Positions 7,291 through 14,494 of a stretch of DNA of 16,561 nt are shown piece after piece. The stretch lies in contig CAWBNB010000044.1 in assembly GCA_963789885.1 (NCBI GenBank), forward strand, positions 1-16,561, written 5' to 3'. This DNA is from DATEDA01 sp963789885. GTDB taxonomy: Bacteria > Pseudomonadota > Gammaproteobacteria > Burkholderiales > SG8-39. Under the pieces are notes generated by a model. It made no database searches and had not been told where the DNA came from. It saw nothing but the letters and a program-made list of their open reading frames with translations. The position numbers were made by a program, and so were the translations under genes. How positions within the stretch are numbered: position 1 is the first letter of the stretch; each line of letters starts with the position of its first letter.

Positions 7291-7354
7291 TCCGCGCGTC
7301 GCCTGCGCGCCGATTCCCGTGAGTGCTCGGCTGCTTCTGCCCCAGTCATGCGGT

Positions 7355-7489
7355 ATTCACCCGGAGGGGATAAAGGTGGAGGGCAGCGTAGAATTGCGCG
7401 AGGTGGATCCGGATGGGCGTTCTGGGTACTTCAATCCTGGCGTTAAACCAGTGAAGCGCTGCGCGCGAAGAAAATGGTACCCGAGGGTG
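7355..7489 (+). pseudogene. Possible fragment of a TonB C-terminal domain
   Basis: One frame reads IHPEGIKVEGSVELREVDPDGR, then NPGVKP and ARRKWYPRV. This resembles the TonB C-terminal pattern (YPPEA, VEGSVxLxFxVxxDGR, a proline-containing strand, then A-x-R-K-W-x-YxP). The surrounding N-terminal part is absent and spacing is compressed, so it would be a decayed remnant. The resemblance is partial and made by eye; it may be chance. Confidence 0.3.
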
Positions 7490-7493
7490 CCGT

Positions 7494-7879
7494 GTGTCAT
7501 TGTTCGCTGTGAGAGCTGTTGCCAAGCGCCCCCGGTCAGGCACCGAGCGCAAAGATCACCGGGCTCTACTCGAACATGCGCGCCGGCGCCGAGGATGTGT
7601 CTGGCATCGATGTCTTTCTCGTTCGCGGCGAAGGTGGCTACTTCGCGACGGTCCAGTCTGGCCAGGGCGTCCCCTGGGAAACCAGTGCGAGTGCCAGCGC
7701 TGGCGTCGGCCCGCCTCGTCGAATTTCAGTTGCCTGCTGAGGGTGGGGCTCCCTGCCCGGCCGCGAAGTTCCGCGGTGAGTTTCGCGACGGTGGTCTCAA
7801 AGGCGCGTTCGAAGGTAGCGATTGGCCTGGTTTTCTCCGTCGCGCGCGGAGTTACTGGCATGAGCGGTCGGGGAGATAG
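7494..7879 (+). pseudogene. Frameshifted small hypothetical protein, 3' end cut by IS481
   Basis: The pieces of one protein lie in successive frames. A hydrophobic start (GTG 7494, SLFAVRAVA) is followed at the C5 run 7529-7533 by a shift into AKITGLYSNMRAGAED, DVFLVRGEGGYFATVQSGQG. The CCCC run at 7671-7674 then shifts into VPALASARLVEFQLPAEGG, KFRGEFRDGGLKGAFEGSD, SYWHERSG. Removing one C at 7671-7674 joins the last two parts smoothly. It resembles an uncharacterised secreted beta-rich family seen in other Proteobacteria; function unknown. The IS481-like element begins at its end, so the native C-terminus and the spacer to attC 5 were probably disrupted. Confidence 0.5.
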
Positions 7880-9288
7880 TTGACAAAACAGTCCGGGGAC
7901 ATGCCTGACAGACTTTTGCCTCGAGAGCGCGTTTCTCCTCTGGCAACGGTGCACGGCTGCGCTGGTCGGCGACGAAGCGGAGCGTAGTCGCCGATCAGCG
8001 CGAGGCATTGTAATTGGCCTCACAGGCCGGTTGTTCGCCGCGGGCTGTGCCGCTGCAGCCGACCGTAAGCATCCTCGATGCGCATGTGCCGGTCGTGCAA
8101 GCGCCCAAGACGCAGCGGCCCGAAGTAGACGTCCCACACCCCGTCGTCGATCTCCTCCAGCCCCACGTACTCCCCGATGCACACCGTGGAGACGTTCACC
8201 CAGGCGCGCTTCTTCCAGCGGATGCCACCGTTGGCGCTCACGTAGCGCACCTCGAACCGGTCGGGGTACTCGAGCGGCGGGAGCTTCGTCGGCATTTCCC
8301 GTGGCGAGGGTTCGTAACAGGAGGCCGGCGTGTGCATATCCAGCGCCTCGTGCGGGCGCTCGTGGTTGAACTCCTGCAGGAAGAAGTTGAACTTGCGCTG
8401 CTGCGCCCGGCAACTGCCCGCCGGCGGGCGCGTCGCCTCGGCTTTGAGTGTGCGATGCATGCGCTCATGGCGACCGTTCTGCTGCGGTTTGCCCGGCTCG
8501 ATGAGCTCGGGCAGGACGCCCAAGCGCACCCACCAAGCCGAGAGCTTCGACAAGCGCGCCAGCGTGTTCGTCGCGAAGGGCACGCCGTTGTCGGTGCGGA
8601 TGCGCTTCGGCAGCCCATATTCCTTGAACAACCGCGTGAACACCGGCTTCGCCTCAACGACCTTCGTCGACAGCAGCCCCTGGCAGCCCAGCAGATACCG
8701 GCTGTGGTCGTCAGTGACCGTCAACGGATAGCAATAGATCCCGTCGCCGGTCTTGAATTCGCCCTTGAAGTCCGCGCACCACAGGTCGTTCGGCGCGAGA
8801 ACTCGACTCGTCGGCCGGCCTGGATGACCGATCGCCCGTCGCCGGCGCTTCTTCGGCACCATCCCGTGGCGGTTCAGGATCTCAAACACCGTCGTTCGAG
8901 CAGGAAGGTCCCAGCTCGGGTGGCGCTTGCCCAACAGCGGGAGCAGCTTCTTCGCGCCCCAGCGCGGGTGACGACGACGGAGCTCGAGCAACGCGTCGAC
9001 GATGTGCGGAGTAGTCTCGTTCGGACTCGTGTGTGGTCGTCGCGATCGTGCCTCGAGTCCTGCAGGACCTTGTTCCAGGTAGCGCTCCACGAGCCGGTAG
9101 CCAGTCTCGCGGCTCACTCCGTAGCGCACGCAGAGCTCGGTGAACGAGAAGGTCTCACGAATGTAGTCGGCGATGAACTGCGTCTTCTGGTCCATAGGCG
9201 TGGTCTGACTCCATGGCATCGGGCACCCTCCTGCGGTGCCCAGAGTTTGGTCAAACTGTCAGCCATGTCCCTGGACTAAACTGTCAAC
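7879..9288 (-). mobile_element. IS481-family insertion sequence (approximate ends)
   Basis: Imperfect terminal repeats are visible: 7881-7911 (TGACA, AGTCC, GGGACATG, CTGACAG blocks) and the reverse complement of 9256-9286 match at about 25 of 31 positions, and the match extends outward to GTTGACA/TGTCAAC. The right end carries two tandem versions of the TGTCARCCATGTCC-like unit, and the left flank has a partial match outside 7879, so the true ends may lie about 10-15 nt further out. No clear target duplication was found. It encodes one transposase on the minus strand. Confidence 0.75.
8020..9219 (-). CDS. IS481-family DDE transposase
   Basis: Integrase-core transposase moving the surrounding element. 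The 399-aa protein has an N-terminal helix-turn-helix (FSFTELCVRYGVSRETGYRL) and an HTH-29/32-like linker (RHPRWGAKKLLPLL). The rve core has the catalytic triad seen in WCADFKGEF (Asp), RTDNGVPFA (Asp) and GRHERMHRTLK (Glu). A C-terminal extension (about 90 residues after NHERPHEALD) is usual in this subgroup. The start is supported by AGGAGG 7 nt upstream on the minus strand. The ORF is intact. Confidence 0.93.
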   Translation of the reverse strand: MPWSQTTPMDQKTQFIADYIRETFSFTELCVRYGVSRETGYRLVERYLEQGPAGLEARSRRPHTSPNETTPHIVDALLELRRRHPRWGAKKLLPLLGKRHPSWDLPARTTVFEILNRHGMVPKKRRRRAIGHPGRPTSRVLAPNDLWCADFKGEFKTGDGIYCYPLTVTDDHSRYLLGCQGLLSTKVVEAKPVFTRLFKEYGLPKRIRTDNGVPFATNTLARLSKLSAWWVRLGVLPELIEPGKPQQNGRHERMHRTLKAEATRPPAGSCRAQQRKFNFFLQEFNHERPHEALDMHTPASCYEPSPREMPTKLPPLEYPDRFEVRYVSANGGIRWKKRAWVNVSTVCIGEYVGLEEIDDGVWDVYFGPLRLGRLHDRHMRIEDAYGRLQRHSPRRTTGL

Positions 9289-9314
9289 GATGTCTCCGGA
9301 CCGTACCGAGCGGG

Positions 9315-9395
9315 GTCTAACAACACGATGCAGCGGACCGCGTCACAGCGGGCTTGCGCCCGCTGTTTCGCGGCCGCTGATCGCGAACGTTGGGC
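9315..9395 (+). other. attC site 5
   Basis: R'' is GTCTAAC (9315-9321) and R' is GTTGGGC (9389-9395); both fit the consensus perfectly. L'' GATGCAGCGGACCGC pairs with L' GCGGCCGCTGATC around an unpaired G and an unpaired A. An AGCGGGC...GCCCGCT hairpin forms the tip. The site probably ended the cassette now disrupted by the IS481-like element. Confidence 0.88.
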
Positions 9396-9404
9396 GTTAC
9401 GGTA

Positions 9405-9629
9405 ATGACAGCAACCCGCAGTCGCTATCCCGGATTCGGCGCCAAAGGCTTCTGCTATAGCTGTGGTGCCAAGAGTCGCGACGGCTTAGCGTTCGCGACC
9501 TACACAGACAAATCGGGGCACCAGCACCGAAACGTTCTCCTCTGCCGCACCTGCTACTCGGAGCTTCTGCTGGGCGACGAGCCGCCTTCCGAAACCGGGA
9601 CGACAAACCCGCCCGACGCGACCCGATGA
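9405..9629 (+). CDS. Small C2C2 zinc-ribbon cassette protein
   Basis: A 74-aa protein with two CxxC knuckles (Cys17/Cys20 in CYSC and Cys47/Cys50 in CRTC) separated by a 26-residue beta-rich stretch, consistent with a single zinc ribbon. No enzymatic domain is present, so it could bind nucleic acid or a protein partner; I cannot name it. ATG 9405 is only 9 nt after attC 5, leaving no room for a normal ribosome-binding site apart from attC sequence. The disordered tail (EPPSETGTTNPPDATR) ends at a TGA that overlaps an ATG (ATGA at 9626-9629), opening a reading frame into the next, decayed attC. Confidence 0.65.
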   Translation: MTATRSRYPGFGAKGFCYSCGAKSRDGLAFATYTDKSGHQHRNVLLCRTCYSELLLGDEPPSETGTTNPPDATR

Positions 9630-9693
9630 ACGCTCTGTTCCCGTTTGGTCCGCCACCGCTCAGCCCTGGCGAGGTTCCTGTGGCCAGCGGCAC

Positions 9694-9766
9694 GCCCAAC
9701 CACGCCTTCCAGCCGACCGCCGCAAGCGGGCTTCGCGCGCTTGCGGGGCGGAGAAAGCGGGGCGCA
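9694..9766 (+). other. attC site 6, decayed right half
   Basis: R'' GCCCAAC (9694-9700) and a left arm like the other sites (TTCCAGCCGACCGCC) are present, with a CGCAAGCG...CGCTTGCG tip hairpin. The right arm keeps only GGCGG, and no GTTRRRY box follows; a small deletion appears to have removed L' and R'. It should not fold as a functional attC. Confidence 0.6.
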
Positions 9767-9864
9767 CAGGTCACGTCAGCAGGAATAGCCGGCTTACCCC
9801 GCTCAATGTCCGCTACGGGTCCAGACTGTGTGCGCCTCAGGCGCAGGGCCGCTTCGTCGCCACG

Positions 9865-10746
9865 CTACATCGCCGGCGGGTGACCCTTCACGCACCAAGC
9901 GCGCGCTTTGAGCGTGAACGGGCCGTCCTTGCCGTCCGTCAGCAGGCGGGCGCGCATGCGTTCTTCGAGCCGCTGGCGCTGCGGCTCCGGCAGCGCGGTG
10001 ACGTAGGCGCCACCCGGGCCGGCGCCCTTGAGGAACGGCTCCCAGTAATCGTGGAACGAGGAGTAGCGCTGATCGATGGTCAGCGCCTTTTCCTCGACGT
10101 CCACGAGTCCGGCCTTTCGCCACAGCTCGCCGAGCTGCCCCTGGCGCGAGAGCTTCATGTGCCGCTCGTCCTTCGCCGCCATCGCGGGGTCGAGCGCTAC
10201 GACCTCGTCCCAGAAGTAACGCAGCATCTGCATGCCTGCGTCGTAGTCCCAGACGCACGCGGTCACGGTCCCGCCGGGGCGAGTCACTCGCCGCATCTCG
10301 AGCGCCGCCTTCTCGGCGTCGGGAACGAAATTCATGACGAGCAGCGCCATGGCGGCGTCGAACGAGCCGTCCGCGAACTTTAGCGCCTGCGCATCACCGA
10401 CTTCGAAGCGCTCGCGCGGCCCCGCGTCTTTCTGTGCGTACGCAATAAAGCCGGCCGAGCGGTCGATGCCCACCACCTGCACGCCGGGGCCCGACTTTAC
10501 GAGCGCGGTGGCGAGGGCGCCGGTGCCGGTGCCGACGTCGAGCACACGCTCGCCGTCCCTCACGCCGGCGAAGGCGATGAGCTCGGGCGCGAGTATGCGA
10601 CTCCAACGGCCCATGAAGCGCTCGTAGCCCGCGCCGGCCGAGAACATCTTCGCTTCGCTTTCCGACAAGCCCTGCGCGGCGCTGCCTTCGGCAATTACCG
10701 CGAGCGCCACCGGAAACAGCAGCATACGTCGCCAGTCGTTCTGCAT
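9865..10746 (-). CDS. Class I SAM-dependent methyltransferase with signal-peptide-like N-terminus
   Basis: A 293-aa UbiE/Methyltransf_11-type enzyme that transfers a methyl group from SAM to an unknown acceptor. Motif I is VLDVGTGTG (68-76) and the acidic SAM-ribose residue follows in VVGIDRS (about Asp95). GDAQALKFADGSFDAAMA and the post-motif region NFVPDAEKAALEMRRVTRPGG follow. The start at 10746 is supported by GGAG 7 nt upstream. Oddly, residues 6-24 (RRMLLFPVALAVIAEGSAA) look like a signal peptide with an SAA cleavage site, although the family is cytosolic. A downstream start at Met34 (MFSAGAGYERFMGRWSR) would give the standard protein. It is divergent from a large regulator, with 117 nt between the starts, which suggests control by it. 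Substrate unknown. Confidence 0.88.
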   Translation of the reverse strand: MQNDWRRMLLFPVALAVIAEGSAAQGLSESEAKMFSAGAGYERFMGRWSRILAPELIAFAGVRDGERVLDVGTGTGALATALVKSGPGVQVVGIDRSAGFIAYAQKDAGPRERFEVGDAQALKFADGSFDAAMALLVMNFVPDAEKAALEMRRVTRPGGTVTACVWDYDAGMQMLRYFWDEVVALDPAMAAKDERHMKLSRQGQLGELWRKAGLVDVEEKALTIDQRYSSFHDYWEPFLKGAGPGGAYVTALPEPQRQRLEERMRARLLTDGKDGPFTLKARAWCVKGHPPAM

Positions 10747-10802
10747 GGTTCGCTCCAGCTTGAGAGAAGTGGCATGACCATAACAGCCGCCCGCCCGCCA
10801 AG

Positions 10803-10824
10803 TCATGGGCAAATCATGGGCGAA
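10803..10824. promoter_or_regulatory. 11-bp tandem direct repeat, candidate winged-helix operator
   Basis: TCATGGGCAAA (10803-10813) is followed at once by TCATGGGCGAA (10814-10824), matching at 10 of 11 positions. A period of 11 bp is what OmpR/PhoB-type winged-helix proteins recognise as tandem half-sites. The repeat lies between a divergent methyltransferase gene and a gene for such a regulator, 39 nt before the regulator start. The repeat is seen; the binding role is inferred. Confidence 0.5.
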
Positions 10825-10863
10825 CGGCGGGAGGCCCATGCTAGGCTTGCAGCGAGGATTGCC

Positions 10864-13662
10864 ATGCTGGATCAGGCGATTACCTTCGGGCCGTTCCGAT
10901 TGGATCCGCGCGCCGGCCTGACGCGCGGCGAGCAGGCGGTGCGCCTTACGCCGAAGGCCTTCTCGCTGCTCTGCTTCCTTGCGGGGGAGCGGGGTCGCGT
11001 GGTCGGCAAGGAAGAGCTTTTCCGCGCGGTGTGGCGCGGCGCCGCGGTCGGCGATGCCGCCCTCGTCACGTGCGTACAGGAGCTGCGGCGCGCGCTGCGC
11101 GACAAGGCGGGCAGCCCGCGCTACATCGAGACGCTCCATCGCCGCGGGTACCGGTTCATCGGCGAGCCGGAAGCCGCGACGCCGCCGGCGGAGCTCCCGG
11201 GATTCGCCGCGGCGGATGGCACGCTCATCGTCGGACGCCAGCGCGAGCTGGCCGAGCTCGAGACGGCGCTCGATGCGGTGCGCGCGGGAACGCGGCAGGT
11301 GGCCCTCGTCGCCGGCGAGGCCGGCATCGGCAAGACCACGCTCGTGCGCGCCTTCCTCTCGCACGCGGTCGTGCAGGCGCCGCTACGGCTCGCGTGGGGT
11401 CAATCGGCGGAGCACTACGGGACGAGCGAGGCCTACCACCCGATCCTCGACGCGCTCGTGCGCGGGTGCCGCGCGCGCGACGGCGGCGCGCTCCTCAAGG
11501 CGCTGGAGCGCCACGCGCCGCTCTGGCTGGCGCAGATGCCGTCGCTCATTTCGCCATCGCGCCTGCGCGCGGTGCAGCGGCGCATCGCCGGAGCGACGTC
11601 CGAGCGGATGCAGCGCGAGCTCACCGACGCACTCGAGGCCACGGCGGCCGATGCTCCCGTCGCGCTGTGGCTGGAAGACCTGCATTGGGCGGACGCGGCG
11701 ACTATCGACTGGCTCGCCGCCTTCGCTCGCCGCCCCGAGGCTACGCGCGTGCTCGTGCTCGGCACGTACCGGCCGGCCGAGGCGCGCGTGGAGCGCCATC
11801 CGCTCCACGCGTTGCGTGACGAGCTCGCGCGCCAGGGCCGCTGCCGCACGCTCGGGCTCGGCCCGCTCAGCGCCGGGGCGGTGGCGGAGTACGTCGTGGC
11901 GCGCTTTCCGCCGCGCGTGGGCGAGACCGAACGCCTTTCGCGGCTCGCGCGTGAGGTGCACGGGCGGACCGAGGGCAGTCCGCTCTTCATGGTGGGCGTC
12001 CTCGGCGAGCTGGTAGACCGGGGCTATCTGCGTCGTGATGGGGCGGACTGGTCGGTGGCGCAGCAGGCGACGGGCGAGGACCTCGACATTCCCGAGTTCC
12101 TCCGCCAGGTCATCGACCGGCAGATCGACCGCCTGTCCGTGCCGGCGCTACGCCTGCTCGAGGCGGCAAGCCTGGCCGGCCTCCACTTCGACGCCGCGGT
12201 GCTCGCCGCGGCGCTGGAGCGGCCGATCGCCGAGGTGGAGGACGCCTGCGGGGAAATTGCCCACGACCACGCGCTGATCGTCGAGGCGGGGCGCGCGGAA
12301 TGGCCCGACGGCACGCTGGCGACCCGCTTCGGCTTTGCGCACGCCTTGTACCGCGAAGCGCTTGCCGCGAAGCTTTCCGCGGCGCGCGGCGCGCAGATCC
12401 ATCGCCGCATCGCCCAACGCCTGGCAGGCGCTTTTCTCGAGCGCGCCGACGAAGTCGCGGGGCAGGTCGCCATGCACTTCGAGCGCGGCAGGGACCTCGC
12501 GAGCGCGGTGGCCTGGCTGCGCCGTGCCGGCGCTGCTGCGCAGCGCCGCCACGCGGTGCGCGAAGCCGCCGCGCATTTCGAGCACGCGCTGGTGCTGCTC
12601 GCGAACCTGCCGCCCGGCCGGGCGCGCGACGAGCTGGAGGTCGAGCTGCGTCTCGCGCTGTGTGAGCCGCTCATCGCCGCGCACGGGATGGGGTCCGAGC
12701 GCGTGGAAGCGTGCGCGCAGCAGGCGCTTGCGGCATGCGCCGCCCTGGGCGACCGGCGCGGCCAGTTCGCCGCCCACCGGATCGTGTGGAACAACAGCCT
12801 GATGCGCCATCCCGTGCCGGCGTCCCTCGGCCATGCGCGCGAGCTCATGGAGGAGGCGCGTGCAACGCAGGGTCATGTCGAGCTCGCGCTCGCCCATCGA
12901 GCGCTCGGCTGCAGCCTGATCTACGTGGGCGAGCACGCCGAGGCCGCGTGCCTGCTCGAGCGCGGCGCAGCGCTGGCAGACCGGGCGGCGGACGAAGAAT
13001 TCGAGCGCTTCGGCGAGCACCCGGGCATGGTGTGCCGCGTTTTCGGCGCCTGGCCGAGGGCCTTCATGGGCCACGCCGACGAAGCCCTGCGACTTTCCGA
13101 CGAAGGCGTGGCGCACGCGCGGCGGCGGCGCGACCCTCACGGCCTCGCCTTCGCGCTTGTCACCGTTGGGCTGGTCGACCTCTTCCACCGCGACGTGCGG
13201 CGCGCGGATGCCGCCGCCCGCGAAGTCCAGGCACTCTCGGAGCAGTACAACTTCGCGCAGTGGGTCGCCTTTGCGCACGAGATCCGCGGCTGGGTCGCTT
13301 TCCAGAACGGCGACCGGGAGGGGGGCATCGAGCTCATGCGGCAGGCGCTCGCGCGCCTGCATGCAACCGGCGCGCGCACGCACAGCAGCCGCGTGCTCGC
13401 CAACCTCGCGGAGAGCTGCCTTGCGGCCGGCCGCGTCGCCGAAGCGCGCGGCCATCTGGATGCCGCGTTTGCGCACCGCATGAACAACGGCGAGCAGTAT
13501 TACGCTGCCGAGCTCTGCCGTCTGAAGGCGCTCGTCCTGCGCGCCGAAGGCGCGCCGCCGCGGGAGGTGCGGGCCGCGCTTGACGAGGCAATCACCATAG
13601 CGCGGGGGCAACAGGCGCTCCTCTTCGAGGAGCGCGCTGCGCGAACGCTTGCCGGCGAGTAG
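10864..13662 (+). CDS. OmpR-type winged-helix / AAA ATPase / TPR transcriptional regulator
   Basis: A 932-aa signal-integrating regulator. Residues 5-103 form an OmpR/PhoB-type winged helix (FGPFRLDPRAGLTRG, VRLTPKAFSLLCFLAGERGR, VVGKEELFRAVWRG, YIETLHRRGYRFIG). Residues about 120-420 are a STAND/AAA_16-like ATPase with Walker A GEAGIGKT (151-158) and Walker B VALWLEDLHWAD (266-277). The C-terminal half is alanine- and arginine-rich helical repeats of TPR type, suited to ligand or protein sensing. I chose ATG 10864 because GAGGA lies 5 nt upstream and the winged helix starts here; ORF extensions to 10774 or 10816 would bury the tandem repeat in coding sequence. It has no receiver domain. It likely acts on the divergent methyltransferase gene and its own promoter. 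Its very high GC differs from the flanking small cassettes. Confidence 0.9.
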   Translation: MLDQAITFGPFRLDPRAGLTRGEQAVRLTPKAFSLLCFLAGERGRVVGKEELFRAVWRGAAVGDAALVTCVQELRRALRDKAGSPRYIETLHRRGYRFIGEPEAATPPAELPGFAAADGTLIVGRQRELAELETALDAVRAGTRQVALVAGEAGIGKTTLVRAFLSHAVVQAPLRLAWGQSAEHYGTSEAYHPILDALVRGCRARDGGALLKALERHAPLWLAQMPSLISPSRLRAVQRRIAGATSERMQRELTDALEATAADAPVALWLEDLHWADAATIDWLAAFARRPEATRVLVLGTYRPAEARVERHPLHALRDELARQGRCRTLGLGPLSAGAVAEYVVARFPPRVGETERLSRLAREVHGRTEGSPLFMVGVLGELVDRGYLRRDGADWSVAQQATGEDLDIPEFLRQVIDRQIDRLSVPALRLLEAASLAGLHFDAAVLAAALERPIAEVEDACGEIAHDHALIVEAGRAEWPDGTLATRFGFAHALYREALAAKLSAARGAQIHRRIAQRLAGAFLERADEVAGQVAMHFERGRDLASAVAWLRRAGAAAQRRHAVREAAAHFEHALVLLANLPPGRARDELEVELRLALCEPLIAAHGMGSERVEACAQQALAACAALGDRRGQFAAHRIVWNNSLMRHPVPASLGHARELMEEARATQGHVELALAHRALGCSLIYVGEHAEAACLLERGAALADRAADEEFERFGEHPGMVCRVFGAWPRAFMGHADEALRLSDEGVAHARRRRDPHGLAFALVTVGLVDLFHRDVRRADAAAREVQALSEQYNFAQWVAFAHEIRGWVAFQNGDREGGIELMRQALARLHATGARTHSSRVLANLAESCLAAGRVAEARGHLDAAFAHRMNNGEQYYAAELCRLKALVLRAEGAPPREVRAALDEAITIARGQQALLFEERAARTLAGE

Positions 13663-13755
13663 ATGCTACCCTCGTCGCTTCGCTCCTCGGCGGCCGGTTA
13701 GCGTGGAGGTTCGGCCCCCTGAACCACGTGCCTGACTCGTGAAGGAGTGATCTCC

Positions 13756-14355
13756 ATGACCCGCGAGCTCGACTTCTTCTTCTATATCGGAAGCACCTAC
13801 ACGTACCTGGCGGTCAACCGAGTCGAGGCAATCGCAACGCGAGAAAGAGTGTCTCTTCGCTGGCGACCATTCCACGTGCGCGCCATCATGATCGAGCAGA
13901 ACAATCGCCCGTTCGTCGGAAAGCCAGTGAAGCTACAGTACATGTGGCGCGACGTGGAGAGACGTGCCAACCGCTACGGCATCCCCTTCAAGTCGATCCC
14001 CGATTACCCGGTGGATCCGGAGGGACTTGCCAACCGCGTCGCCGTCGTTGCTTCGCTCGAAGGTTGGTGCCCCGAGTACACCAAGGCAACGTATCGCGCG
14101 TGGTTTCTCGAGAACAAAGCTCCCGGCGACGTGCAGCACGTTCGATCGGTCTTGTCGCAGCTTGGGAAGGATCCGGATTCGACCATTGCGCGGGCCGACG
14201 GTCAGGAGATTCGAGCCCGATACGATGCCGAGACCGAACACGCAAAAGAGCTCGGCATCTTTGGTTCGCCGACGTTCATGTGGGGTCCCGAGATCTTCTG
14301 GGGCGACGATCGATTTGAGGATGCGATCGATTGGACCAAGGCCCACACGGGTTGA
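13756..14355 (+). CDS. DsbA-fold protein, 2-hydroxychromene-2-carboxylate isomerase-like
   Basis: A 199-aa protein of the kappa-class GST/HCCA isomerase family, which uses glutathione to isomerise aromatic breakdown intermediates such as those of naphthalene catabolism. The N-terminal strand LDFFFYIGSTYTYLA carries the family serine (Ser13, replacing the CxxC of DsbA). Later family signatures are RWRPFHVRAIM, GLANRVAVVA and ELGIFGSPTFMWGPEIFWGDDRFEDAIDW at the C-terminus. ATG 13756 is preferred over GTG 13747 because AAGGAG sits 8 nt before it. No partner genes of an aromatic pathway are nearby, so the real substrate is open. Codon and base composition is less GC-rich than the upstream regulator. 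A decayed attC follows, implying it arrived as a cassette. Confidence 0.86.
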   Translation: MTRELDFFFYIGSTYTYLAVNRVEAIATRERVSLRWRPFHVRAIMIEQNNRPFVGKPVKLQYMWRDVERRANRYGIPFKSIPDYPVDPEGLANRVAVVASLEGWCPEYTKATYRAWFLENKAPGDVQHVRSVLSQLGKDPDSTIARADGQEIRARYDAETEHAKELGIFGSPTFMWGPEIFWGDDRFEDAIDWTKAHTG

Positions 14356-14364
14356 ACACACGGT

Positions 14365-14423
14365 GCCGAACCAGCGGTTGCAGCGGACTCGCCACGGCGG
14401 GCCGCTGAACCGCGAAGCTCGGC
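14365..14423 (+). other. attC site 7, compact and with a mutated R' core
   Basis: R'' is GCCGAAC (14365-14371). L'' CGGTTGCAGCGG pairs with L' CCGCTGAACCG around one unpaired G, giving a short attC of about 59 nt. The expected R' GTTCGGC is instead GCTCGGC (14417-14423), which breaks the conserved GTT/AAC core needed for strand exchange. It probably marks an old cassette junction that can no longer recombine. Confidence 0.62.
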
Positions 14424-14494
14424 CTCGCGACGCATCTGACGTCCGGCTCGTTTGCTGAGAGTGGAAGGGGGAGACTGGCAACGGAGAGACTGCG

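Noticed and set aside
7380..7448. GTTAAAC at 7442-7448 as an R' box of another attC
   Set aside because: It fits GTTRRRY, but no paired L''/L' arms or RYYYAAC box were found upstream, and it lies inside the TonB-like reading.
12148..13611. Long minus-strand ORF opposite the regulator
   Set aside because: Low-complexity shadow of the TPR-rich coding sequence with no recognisable domain.
13685..13703. GCGGCCGGTTAGCG downstream of the regulator as an attC remnant
   Set aside because: It recalls the right half of an attC, but GTTAGCG breaks the GTTRRRY pattern and there is no matching left arm.
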